64,000 nucleotides of DNA, from contig CACYOO010000013.1 in NCBI GenBank assembly GCA_902776035.1, positions 39,314-103,313 of the forward strand. Reading direction: 5' to 3'. Positions 46,468 to 54,605 of the stretch are shown piece after piece. The position numbers and the translations under genes were made by a program. This stretch comes from an uncultured bacterium. GTDB taxonomy: Bacteria; Cyanobacteriota; Vampirovibrionia; Gastranaerophilales; Gastranaerophilaceae. The notes under the pieces were generated by a model. That model made no database searches, was not told the DNA's origin, and worked only from the letters and a program-made list of their open reading frames with translations. Position 1 is the stretch's first letter; each line of letters opens with the position of its first letter.

Positions 46468-47472
46468 TTATAATTTTTCAGCAACCATTAATGTAGTTTC
46501 AGCTAATCTTGTAGAGTAACCGCATTCGTTATCATACCAAGAAATAATCTTAACTTGGTTTCCGCCCATTACACGAGTTAATAAAGCATCAACTGTTGAA
46601 GATTGAGAAGTTCCAACATAGTCTGATGAAACTAATGGTTCTTCTGTATAGCATAATACATGTCCATCAGCACCTTCTTTTAATGCTGCATTAACTTCTT
46701 CTACTGTAACGTCTTTAGATAATTCAAATACAACGTCAACTAAAGAAACGTCAGGAGTAGGAACACGCATAGCAAAACCGTCCAATTTACCTTTTAATTG
46801 AGGTAATACTAATGCAACAGCTTTAGCAGCACCTGTTTTTGTAGGAACAATATTTAAAGCACCTGCTCTTGCTCTACGAGGATCTTTGTGTCCTGCATCC
46901 AAAATTCTTTGGTCGCCTGTATAAGAGTGAACTGTTGTCATCAAACCTTTAACGATACCGAATTTTTCATCTATAACTTTAGCTACAGGAGCTAAGCAGT
47001 TTGTTGTACAAGATGCCATAGAAATTACGTGGTGTTTTTCAGGATCGTATTCTTTATCATTTACACCTAATACAATTGTTTTATCTTCATTTGTAGCAGG
47101 AGCTGAAATAATAACTTTTTTTGCACCTGCATCTATATGAGCATGAGCTTTTGTTGCATCTGTGAAGAAACCTGTTGATTCAACAACAACTTCTACACCT
47201 AAATCTTTCCAAGGTAATTGTGCAGGATCTTTTTCTGCAAAGAATTTAATTTTTTTACCGTTTACAATAATGCCTTCTTCATAAGCTTCAACTGTACCGT
47301 CAAATTTACCCATTACAGAGTCATATTTGAAAAGTCTTGCTGCATCTTCAGGTTTTAAACCAGGATCATTGATTGCAACATAGTTGATTTTATCAAAGAT
47401 ACCTTCAGCAATAGCTGCTCTTAATGTGTTACGACCGATTCTACCGAATCCGTTAATTGCTACATTTACCAT
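46468..47472 (-). CDS. gap: Glyceraldehyde-3-phosphate dehydrogenase
   Basis: The 334-residue protein has the NAD motif INGFGRIGRNTLRAA, the catalytic Cys in SMASCTTNCLAPVAKVI, HSYTGDQRILDAGHKDPR and the C-terminal WYDNECGYS. It oxidises glyceraldehyde 3-phosphate in glycolysis. AAAGGAGATAAAAA precedes the ATG. It is monocistronic with its own terminator. Confidence 0.98.
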   Translation of the reverse strand: MVNVAINGFGRIGRNTLRAAIAEGIFDKINYVAINDPGLKPEDAARLFKYDSVMGKFDGTVEAYEEGIIVNGKKIKFFAEKDPAQLPWKDLGVEVVVESTGFFTDATKAHAHIDAGAKKVIISAPATNEDKTIVLGVNDKEYDPEKHHVISMASCTTNCLAPVAKVIDEKFGIVKGLMTTVHSYTGDQRILDAGHKDPRRARAGALNIVPTKTGAAKAVALVLPQLKGKLDGFAMRVPTPDVSLVDVVFELSKDVTVEEVNAALKEGADGHVLCYTEEPLVSSDYVGTSQSSTVDALLTRVMGGNQVKIISWYDNECGYSTRLAETTLMVAEKL

Positions 47473-47627
47473 TTTTTATCTCCTTTATGTAATCTTAACT
47501 ATTTATTTATAGAACAGACAAAGATGACATGCAAGTGAATTAACATTTTCTTAATTTTTTGAAATTGTTATGGATTTTTTTCTTGCTATATGCTAATATC
47601 TGTACATAGGACTTTAGAGGAGATATT

Positions 47628-48155
47628 ATGGCAAATACAACTAAAAAAGTAAGTTGTCCGGCATGCGGAAAAGAAATGGAAAAAGTTTTTATACCAAGAA
47701 CCGGCTTTACACTAGATATATGTATAAACGGATGCGGTGGAATATTCTTTGATAATAGAGAATTTAAAGAATTTGATGAACCGTTTGAAGATATTACTCC
47801 TATACTTGAAAAAGTTCAAGGAAAAACATTTGATGTTGTTGATACCTCTGCACCAAGATATTGTCCTAACTGCGGAGCAAAAATGGTTAAAAACTTTGCA
47901 AGTGCCAAAAAAGAAATTGAAGTTGATGATTGTTATAAATGCGGTGGAAAATTTTTAGACAACGGAGAATTAATAAAAATAAGAAACCAATATGAAAGTG
48001 ATGAAGAACGCTCTAAAGCGTTGATGGAATATATAAACTGCACTGTCGGTGCTGAACTTGCAGAACTTAATGCACAAGTTGAAGAACAAAGACGAAACAG
48101 AAGTTTATTACAAAAACTTTTTTGGGGTATGATTGGCAATAGTTCAAAGATATAA
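47628..48155 (+). CDS. Zinc-ribbon protein (TFIIB-type zinc fingers)
   Basis: The 175-residue protein has two paired zinc ribbons: CPACGKEMEKV with CINGCGGIFFDNREF, and CPNCGAKMVKNF with CYKCGGKFLDNGEL. This matches the zf-TFIIB family of short bacterial proteins of unknown role. The C-terminus is helical and charged with a basic end. GAGGAGATATT precedes the ATG. It is convergent with holB, 2 bases apart. Confidence 0.85.
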   Translation: MANTTKKVSCPACGKEMEKVFIPRTGFTLDICINGCGGIFFDNREFKEFDEPFEDITPILEKVQGKTFDVVDTSAPRYCPNCGAKMVKNFASAKKEIEVDDCYKCGGKFLDNGELIKIRNQYESDEERSKALMEYINCTVGAELAELNAQVEEQRRNRSLLQKLFWGMIGNSSKI

Positions 48156-48157
48156 TT

Positions 48158-49012
48158 TTAATTTTTTATTATTGCTAAGCATAAATTATCAAAAACATTT
48201 ACAGGTGATACTTTCGCTTTAATTTGTGATTTTGCATTTTCTACAGCTTTAATATCACTCATTAAACGTGCTAAAAAGGGCTTATTATTATAGTTACATT
48301 TCATTAATGATAAAATGTAGCATTGTATTTCATCTAATATTTTTATTTTATCATCAGAAATATCTGACAAATTTTGTGAAATTGTAAATGCATCACGTCT
48401 GTTTAATAAAAAATATTCTTCAATTATATCTTTTATCATATTGTAATTTTCCGACTCTCTTTCAAAATTCGGGACATAAAAACACTGTGAACGAGATAGT
48501 ATAGTTGAAAGTAAATCCTCTTTCTCTTGTGCTAAAAAGAAAAACAAAGTATTCTTAGGTGGTTCTTCAATAGTTTTTAGTAAGCCATTTGCTGTTTTTT
48601 CCTGAAAGTTTATACTATTTAAACCTGTTACATTACCGTTATTATCTTTATCACAAAAAATAAAAACTCGATAATATTCAGAAGAAGTTAGAAGAAGTTG
48701 TTTTACCATTTGAGCTTGTTTTACGGAAATAACAGTCTTTGATGTATCATCAAGAGGTTTGTTATCAATATGTGAAATTGTAAGAACGGCAGGATGTTCA
48801 TTATTTCTTATCCAATCACAATTACGGCAAGAGCAATCAAAACTTTTATCATTTGTACAATTTAGCATTCTTGCAATATATAATGCAATTTCATATTGAG
48901 TATTTAAATCATTTCCATAAAATACAATACTTTGGAACATTGCTCTGTTAGGATTGTTTACAAGATTTTGAAAATAATTTATAAGAAAACTGTATTTATC
49001 CGACAAAAGCAT
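48158..49012 (-). CDS. holB: DNA polymerase III delta' subunit
   Basis: The 284-residue protein has the Cys cluster of clamp-loader subunits (CTNDKSFDCSCRNCDW), a central ANGLLKTIEEPPKNTLFFFL and the sensor-like TILSRSQCF. The P-loop is degenerate (IVFYGNDLNTQYEIALYIA), as usual for delta', which does not hydrolyse ATP. With HolA and DnaX it opens the sliding clamp. It overlaps holA by 17 bases, so the two subunits are co-translated. Confidence 0.88.
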   Translation of the reverse strand: MLLSDKYSFLINYFQNLVNNPNRAMFQSIVFYGNDLNTQYEIALYIARMLNCTNDKSFDCSCRNCDWIRNNEHPAVLTISHIDNKPLDDTSKTVISVKQAQMVKQLLLTSSEYYRVFIFCDKDNNGNVTGLNSINFQEKTANGLLKTIEEPPKNTLFFFLAQEKEDLLSTILSRSQCFYVPNFERESENYNMIKDIIEEYFLLNRRDAFTISQNLSDISDDKIKILDEIQCYILSLMKCNYNNKPFLARLMSDIKAVENAKSQIKAKVSPVNVFDNLCLAIIKN

Positions 49013-49964
49013 ATTCTAACTCACTTTCAGGATTTGCAGATAATCCGCTTTTTATTTTGTATTCTGCACTTGTTATTTTTTCCTTTAATTTTACCAAATG
49101 TTTTAAACTCTGATTTTTAGAATTTTTTATAATAGCTGTTATTTGTTTTTCTGACATTGCTGTCAATTGCATAATTTCTTCAATCGGTTTATCAATATTT
49201 AATTTAAGTAAAATCCTTTTCCTTAAAATTGTTTGTATTGCAGTGATTATTTCAAGAGGATGTCTTTTAGAAAGAAGTTTTCTATATTCTGATAATGCAT
49301 TTGCTGAATTATTAGACATCAACAATTCGGCAAATGCAAATAAATCCTCATTAGAAACACAATAATTTTTAACAACTTCTTCTGTAATAATTTTTTTAGG
49401 ATGAACAAGGAGCTTTAACTTTTCTATTTCACTATTTAATAATCTCAGATTATTTCCTATTTGTTCAATCATATATTCTGCAACAGAAATATCAACCGAA
49501 ACATTATGTTCTTTAGCACATTTGATAATCCATTGTGCTAAATCTTTCTTTCCGTAATAATTCATTTTATAAGCAGGAAATTCCTGTTTATTATATTTTG
49601 CAAATATTTTAAATATTTTTTTTCTTGTATCAATTTTATTATTACCATCTCTGTCAGTTATTGCGATTAAAACAATATCAATATTATCAGTATTTAATGC
49701 TAAAGTGTCTTCAATTTCTTTTAATTGACTGTCAGAAAAAGCCGTTTCTTTTTTTTCAAAATATTTTGTACAATTAATTACAATAAGCATGTTTCCAAAC
49801 ATCATACCTTGAGTTCTCAAAACATTTATTAATGTTGGAAAATCAGGATTATCAACTCTTTTATAATTCATTGCAAGAAAATTTTTATCAAGCTTATTTT
49901 TCTTTTCATTAATAGCTTGTTCTATATTAAAATCTTCATCACCATAATAAAAATATACAGCCAT
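48996..49964 (-). CDS. holA: DNA polymerase III delta subunit
   Basis: The 322-residue protein begins MAVYFYYGDEDFNIEQAINE, the typical HolA opening, and has the clamp-loader fold with LRLLNSEIEKLKLLV and a C-terminal helical collar. Delta wrenches the sliding clamp open. It lies 1 base after the glucokinase gene and overlaps holB, suggesting a single minus-strand unit. Confidence 0.88.
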   Translation of the reverse strand: MAVYFYYGDEDFNIEQAINEKKNKLDKNFLAMNYKRVDNPDFPTLINVLRTQGMMFGNMLIVINCTKYFEKKETAFSDSQLKEIEDTLALNTDNIDIVLIAITDRDGNNKIDTRKKIFKIFAKYNKQEFPAYKMNYYGKKDLAQWIIKCAKEHNVSVDISVAEYMIEQIGNNLRLLNSEIEKLKLLVHPKKIITEEVVKNYCVSNEDLFAFAELLMSNNSANALSEYRKLLSKRHPLEIITAIQTILRKRILLKLNIDKPIEEIMQLTAMSEKQITAIIKNSKNQSLKHLVKLKEKITSAEYKIKSGLSANPESELEYAFVG

Positions 49965-49965
49965 A

Positions 49966-50805
49966 TTAAGACTCGGCTAAAAGACTTGCACCAATTACAC
50001 CTGCACGATTACCAAGTTTTGCAGGTACAATTTCAACAGCTTCTGCTGATATAGGCATTGCACGTTTCATAAGAGTTTCCTTTAATGGTGCTAATAATAA
50101 ATCACCTGAGCCTGCAACTCCACCGCCAATAATAATCTTTTCTGGATTTAATAAATTAACTACACTTGCAAGTCCTGTTCCCAAGTATTCACCCATCTTT
50201 GTGAATATACGTCTTGCAACTCCATCACCTTGTTCAGCAGCTTGTGCAACTATAAACGGTGTTATGTCAGGATTAGCCATTTCTCTATACTTTGTGGATT
50301 TTCCACCCTGAATATATTCTTCTGCCATTTGAACAATTGAAGGCCCTGAAACATAAGCTTCCAAACAACCGTAATCACCACATCCGCAAAGGTGTTCTCC
50401 GTTAGGAAATAACTTTATATGTCCGATTTCACCTGCTGCATTGCTTGCTCCTCGAACCAATTTACCGTTTACGATTATACCTGAACCAATACCTGTTCCG
50501 ACTGTAATACATATAAGATTTTCACATCCTACACCTGCACCGTAATTTAATTCACCTAATGCAGCACATCTTACATCATTGTCTATTTTTGTTGTAATAC
50601 CAAATTCTTTTTCAATAATATTTGAAATAGGAACATTTACCCAGCCCGGAATATTAGGTAATGCTTTTACGATACCTTCTTTATAATCAATTTGTCCCGG
50701 AAAACCGAAACCTATACTTTCAATATTTGAAGCTGTTAATTTCTTTTCTGTTAAAAGAGTTGAAATTGCCTGTTTCATATTGTTTATTGTATATTCGTAA
50801 CCCAT
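49966..50805 (-). CDS. ROK-family glucokinase, main part after a frameshift
   Basis: The 279-residue frame holds most of a ROK sugar kinase: GFGFPGQIDYKEG, NDVRCAALGELNYGAG, GTGIGSGIIVNGKL, the ROK zinc motif CGCGDYGCLEAYVSG and EKIIIGGGVAGSG. It would phosphorylate glucose with ATP. It lacks the N-terminal phosphate loop (DxGGTxxK), which is present just upstream in another frame with the better ribosome binding site. The codons before the first ATG, read in this frame, continue the family sequence (IPTRSEMGYEY). So this is one gene broken near 50828, by mutation or by sequence error. Confidence 0.85.
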   Translation of the reverse strand: MGYEYTINNMKQAISTLLTEKKLTASNIESIGFGFPGQIDYKEGIVKALPNIPGWVNVPISNIIEKEFGITTKIDNDVRCAALGELNYGAGVGCENLICITVGTGIGSGIIVNGKLVRGASNAAGEIGHIKLFPNGEHLCGCGDYGCLEAYVSGPSIVQMAEEYIQGGKSTKYREMANPDITPFIVAQAAEQGDGVARRIFTKMGEYLGTGLASVVNLLNPEKIIIGGGVAGSGDLLLAPLKETLMKRAMPISAEAVEIVPAKLGNRAGVIGASLLAES

Positions 50806-50894
50806 TTCCGAACGTGTAGGTATTGTATTTTATCAACAAGAGCTATCTTTATATTTGTACCGCCTACATCAATTCCAATTCTATTTTTTGCCAT
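50784..50894 (-). pseudogene. N-terminal fragment of the ROK glucokinase (out of frame)
   Basis: After AGGGAAGTT an ATG at 50894 starts MAKNRIGIDVGGTNIKIALV, the exact ROK N-terminal ATP loop. The frame then changes and stops at 50784. A shift of -1 near 50828 would join it to the main part. The joined protein would also lack roughly eight residues usual at this place, so a small deletion is a likely cause. Confidence 0.85.
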
Positions 50895-51051
50895 AACTTC
50901 CCTGCCTTTTCTATAGAATTATAATAAGACAAAAAATACCTTTTGTCATGTTTTCAAAAAATTTATTGTAAAATAAAATTAATATCCAAATAAAAAATAT
51001 GAAAATTTTAATAACATAGTTATAATATGTTTATAAAAAGGAGATACTCTT

Positions 51052-51528
51052 ATGAAAAAATATTTTATCGGAATTTTTGCGATTATTATGTTTGCTTTTT
51101 TAGCAACAGCAACATTTGCAGGTAATTTAACAACATCATCAGACATTTACGGAAATACAATGTATGGTAACAGACCACCTAAAGGGGCTTACGGTATGGT
51201 TCCACCACCTATGTACGGTAACTATGGAAATATGATGTATGGTAACAAACCACCAAAGAGAGGTTACGGAATTGTACCACCACAAATGTATGGTAACAGA
51301 CCACCTAAAAGGGCTTATGGCATGGTACCTCCGCCTATGTACGGTAATTATGGCAATATGATTTATGGTAACAAACCGCCAAAGAGAGGTTACGGAATTG
51401 TACCACCACCAATGTATGGTAATAGACCGCCTAAAGGAACTTATGGTATAGTTCCACCTCCACAAAATGATAGCTACGGTAATGTGCAATATAGAATATT
51501 AAATAAAACTTATACAAAAAATGATTAA
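51052..51528 (+). CDS. Secreted Tyr/Gly/Pro-repeat protein
   Basis: The 158-residue product begins with a signal peptide (MKKYFIGIFAIIMFAFLATA, cleaved near TFA). The rest is five copies of about 17 residues with the pattern MYGN-R/K-PPK-x-x-YG-x-VPP, with YGNYGN inserts. There is no Cys. It looks like an extracellular or envelope structural protein, perhaps wall- or surface-associated. AAAAAGGAGATACTCTT precedes the ATG and a strong terminator follows. Family not recognised. Confidence 0.8.
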   Translation: MKKYFIGIFAIIMFAFLATATFAGNLTTSSDIYGNTMYGNRPPKGAYGMVPPPMYGNYGNMMYGNKPPKRGYGIVPPQMYGNRPPKRAYGMVPPPMYGNYGNMIYGNKPPKRGYGIVPPPMYGNRPPKGTYGIVPPPQNDSYGNVQYRILNKTYTKND

Positions 51529-51529
51529 T

Positions 51530-51568
51530 AAAAAAGCTTAACCGAATATTTAACGGTTAAGCTTTTTT
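51530..51568. terminator. Bidirectional terminator
   Basis: A 14-bp stem AAAAAGCTTAACCG/CGGTTAAGCTTTTT with a 9-base loop lies between convergent genes and is followed by a T run on the plus strand. Confidence 0.88.
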
Positions 51569-51579
51569 ATTTTAAACAA

Positions 51580-52029
51580 TTATTCTTCCTCATCTTCAGC
51601 AGTTGCGTTCTTTATTGGTTCTGCAATTTTAATACCCATTGAACGTAATTGAGTTCTTGCTTTAGGAGCAAGAGCCGTATCTGCAAAGTTTTCTAAAATT
51701 GTTTGGAAACAATCTACTGCTTCTTGATTCATTCCTCTCATTTTATATAACTTTCCTGCCTTGTAATATAAAGGTGCTAGTGATAAATCAGAAGAAACAA
51801 GCATTTGATTATCTAATTTAATTTTTACTTCAATCATATTTTGGTTATCTGTAGGTGATAAAAGTGTGTGAGAATAAACTTTTTTTGTAATATTATCAAT
51901 TGTTTCTGATATTTCATCCTGAGCTGCCGCATCAAGTTTTTTTGATGATTTTTTTGCAGCATTAGCATCCATTGTGAATGTTAATATGGCAAATATAGCA
52001 ATTAATGATAATATAATAAGCTTTTTCAT
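51580..52029 (-). CDS. Small secreted TPR-like protein
   Basis: The product is about 149 residues. The signal peptide MKKLIILSLIAIFAILTF is followed by a cleavage site near ANA. The mature part has one or two TPR-like helical pairs (LAPLYYKAGKLYKMRGMNQE, AVDCFQTILENFADTALAPK), as in BamD/YbgF-type periplasmic proteins. I placed the start at the ATG opening the signal peptide; an ATG six codons upstream is possible. The C-terminus is acidic. Confidence 0.72.
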   Translation of the reverse strand: MKKLIILSLIAIFAILTFTMDANAAKKSSKKLDAAAQDEISETIDNITKKVYSHTLLSPTDNQNMIEVKIKLDNQMLVSSDLSLAPLYYKAGKLYKMRGMNQEAVDCFQTILENFADTALAPKARTQLRSMGIKIAEPIKNATAEDEEE

Positions 52030-52079
52030 AGTTTTATTTATCCCCATTTATATTAAGTATTAATATATTACTTAAAAAT

Positions 52080-52109
52080 TTGCATTTTGACCTCAATTAA
52101 ATGTATGAT
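52080..52109 (+). promoter_or_regulatory. Promoter with start site at the nagZ ATG
   Basis: TTGCAT (52080-52085), 18 bases and TATGAT (52104-52109), then 7 bases to the ATG at 52117. No Shine-Dalgarno site is present. This supports 52117 as the start and a leaderless mRNA. Confidence 0.55.
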
Positions 52110-52116
52110 TATTTTT

Positions 52117-53079
52117 ATGAAAATAATTCAAAAATTGTATCAAATGTTTATTCTCGGAACAAGTGGAAATAACCTCGAAAGCGTTATCAAAAAAGGGCTT
52201 GGTGGGATTATTTTCTTTACTGATGATATCATCTCAACGGATGATTTTAAAAATAAGATAAAATATTTTTCCAAACAATCAGATACATCATTATTTTTTT
52301 CTATAGACCAAGAAGGCGGACGGGTTGAAAGAACTCAAAATATTTGGAACGGTAAAAAATACTTAAGTGCAAAATATGCATTTCAAAAAGGAGAATTGTT
52401 TTTAAAAGAACAAACTCAAGCCATATCTGAGGAATTAAAAAGCTATGGTATAAATTTAAATTTTGCACCTTGCTGTGATGTTGATACAAATCCTGATAAT
52501 CCGATAATAGGAGAAAGAGCATTTGCAAATAATGCTGAAGATGTCATAAAGGGTGCTGAAACAGTTATAAAAACTTATCGTAAAAATGGTATTATCTCTT
52601 GCATAAAACATTTTCCCGGACATGGTGATACTAATTGCGACAGCCATTTAGTCCTTCCTGAAATTGATATGCCGCTTTATGAAATGGAAAATTTACACAT
52701 AAAGCCATTTAAAACATTAATAAAAAAAGATTTAGCCGACATTGTTATGGTTGCACATATTCACTGTAAATGCTTTGATGAAAAGGTTATGCCGACATCT
52801 TTAAGTAAAAATACAATTAATTATCTAAAAACATTTTATAATGGTGTAATATGTTCTGATGATATGGTAATGAAAGCTCTTGATAATTTTGAAAACCCAT
52901 GCGAAATGGCTATAAGAGCAGGTGTAAATATGTTTATATATCGCAATTGTAATGATGAAACAATAAATACAATTGAAACAATAGCTAAAAAATCAGAATT
53001 TGATACAGTTTTACAAAAAAATATTGAAGAATCTTATGAAAAAATAATTGAATTAAAAAGAAAATATAAAATTCTATAA
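52117..53079 (+). CDS. nagZ: Beta-N-acetylhexosaminidase (GH3)
   Basis: The product is 320 residues from the chosen start. Glycoside hydrolase family 3 motifs: FFSIDQEGGRVER, NFAPCCDVDTNP, the Asp/His dyad loop CIKHFPGHGDTNCDSH and the nucleophile in VICSDDMVMKAL. It removes GlcNAc from muropeptides in wall recycling. Upstream in-frame TTG and ATG codons exist; the ATG at 52117 fits the promoter position. Confidence 0.92.
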   Translation: MKIIQKLYQMFILGTSGNNLESVIKKGLGGIIFFTDDIISTDDFKNKIKYFSKQSDTSLFFSIDQEGGRVERTQNIWNGKKYLSAKYAFQKGELFLKEQTQAISEELKSYGINLNFAPCCDVDTNPDNPIIGERAFANNAEDVIKGAETVIKTYRKNGIISCIKHFPGHGDTNCDSHLVLPEIDMPLYEMENLHIKPFKTLIKKDLADIVMVAHIHCKCFDEKVMPTSLSKNTINYLKTFYNGVICSDDMVMKALDNFENPCEMAIRAGVNMFIYRNCNDETINTIETIAKKSEFDTVLQKNIEESYEKIIELKRKYKIL

Positions 53080-53094
53080 AATATTACAATTAAC

Positions 53095-53124
53095 AAAAAG
53101 ACCGCTCTGCTGAACGGTCTTTTT
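53095..53124. terminator. Bidirectional terminator after nagZ
   Basis: A 10-bp stem AAAAAGACCG/CGGTCTTTTT with a 9-base loop lies between nagZ and a convergent gene, with a T run on the plus strand. Confidence 0.85.
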
Positions 53125-53146
53125 TATATTAATAAAATTCTCTCAA

Positions 53147-53719
53147 TTATGCATTTGCTTTAAGCTCTTTTTGTTGAGCTTTTTCAGCATCTCTTTTATT
53201 TAAGAAATTTGTAACTTTATCACCTAATTTATTTGCAATAGGTGTAACTGCAACAGGTGATAAGTATCTGTTGATGAAACCGCAAGTTACCAAATCAATT
53301 GCAGCTTTTGCACCTGATCTTAAAGTTTCTGAACATTTACCATCTCTTTTTGATACAGCATCTGCAAATTTTCCTACAAGCTTATTAGTAGAATTTTTCA
53401 TTGCACCTAATGCAGTATATGTAATTGCAGTTGAAACAGCGAATGTTAATGCTTGGTTAATAGCAAATGTAATTTTTTGGTTTTTATCTTTTTTCTTATC
53501 AGTTAAAGTTTTGTATATGTATAAGCCGGTTGTTACAGCAGAACTTGCAGTTGACAAATTAGCCATTAAGTTTTTGCTGCTTCCGATTTTTTCCATACCT
53601 TTTACAAAAGCATCAGTATTACCTACTTTTGAAATTGCTGTTGCTACACCATCTGCAATTTTACCTGAAAAAGCAACATTTTGTTTTGGAGCTACACTAC
53701 CGATTGCTTGAACTTTCAT
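53147..53719 (-). CDS. F-x-G protein B: hydrophobic, unknown function
   Basis: The 190-residue product begins MKVQAIGSVAPKQNVAFSGK. It has several moderately hydrophobic helices (SSAVTTGLYIYKTLTD, FAINQALTFAVSTAITYTAL) and a charged C-terminus. Ile6-Gly7 and Phe17-x-Gly19 occur at exactly the same positions in the gene before it. AAAGGAGGTACAGTATA precedes the ATG, which shares a base with the stop of that gene. Function unknown; a small membrane-associated protein is likely. Confidence 0.78.
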   Translation of the reverse strand: MKVQAIGSVAPKQNVAFSGKIADGVATAISKVGNTDAFVKGMEKIGSSKNLMANLSTASSAVTTGLYIYKTLTDKKKDKNQKITFAINQALTFAVSTAITYTALGAMKNSTNKLVGKFADAVSKRDGKCSETLRSGAKAAIDLVTCGFINRYLSPVAVTPIANKLGDKVTNFLNKRDAEKAQQKELKANA

Positions 53720-54348
53720 TATACTGTACCTCCTTTGAAATTATCTAAAACGGGACGTTGTGTTGCCTGAACTTCCACTGCTTGCGCTACAGGTTGAGCA
53801 GCTACAGGTGCTTTTGCTACTTGAGCTGCAGGTGCTTCTGCATTTTTCTTCTTACCAAATAATGCTTTATTTACATAACCTGACAATTTTGATGTTAACA
53901 ATGCTCTAGGTACTGCTAATAAAATATCAGGTCCAAATGATAATACCTTGTTTACATTAGCTGCAAATTTAGGATCAGCTTTCATTTTTTCTGATAATTT
54001 AGGAAGATATTTTGGAGTATCTCCCATAACTTTCTTCAATCCTGCTGAAATAGGTTTCATAACAGTTGATGTTATAGCAAAACCTATTGCTGCAGATGCA
54101 ATAGCATGTGCTGCTGCTGTTGCTTTATTCTTTGTTGCATTCTCTCCTTTACCAGGTAAAGCCATAATCGTTGCAGGTCTTAATACCCCTGCTAAAACTA
54201 ACGATGAAGCTGCATTAAATACAGCAGGTTTTTCACCGGCGAATTTTGCAATTGTTTCAAATGCTTTGCTTCCTACAACCTTATCTACTACTCCTGTAAA
54301 TTGAGGATTTGCAGATGATTGCTTTACTCCTATCGGATTGATTGCCAT
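53719..54348 (-). CDS. F-x-G protein A: hydrophobic, unknown function
   Basis: The product is 209 residues from the ATG at 54348, chosen because AAGGA is 10 bases before it; an ATG three codons upstream sits almost on top of that site. It begins MAINPIGVKQSSANPQFTGV. It has alanine-rich hydrophobic segments (ATAAAHAIASAAIGFAITST) and a proline/alanine-rich tail. It is coupled by a one-base overlap to a second protein of the same general plan. They may form a pair. No known domain is seen. Confidence 0.78.
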   Translation of the reverse strand: MAINPIGVKQSSANPQFTGVVDKVVGSKAFETIAKFAGEKPAVFNAASSLVLAGVLRPATIMALPGKGENATKNKATAAAHAIASAAIGFAITSTVMKPISAGLKKVMGDTPKYLPKLSEKMKADPKFAANVNKVLSFGPDILLAVPRALLTSKLSGYVNKALFGKKKNAEAPAAQVAKAPVAAQPVAQAVEVQATQRPVLDNFKGGTV

Positions 54349-54605
54349 AAGATACATTTCCTTTTATTTCACTAACACACTCTTTACAAGTATGCTAAAA
54401 ATAAAAATTGCTATCATCAACTCATGTTTGTTACATATCTTTACAATAGCATTAGAAATCATTTAATAAAGAGAGTTTTAAAACAATAAATAAATATATG
54501 AGCAAAATTTATCGGAATAAATAATAAAAATACAATTTTACAAATAAGTATTTACAATATTTTTTTTTTAGTATAATAATTGATATAGATAGAGGTAATA
54601 CGTTA

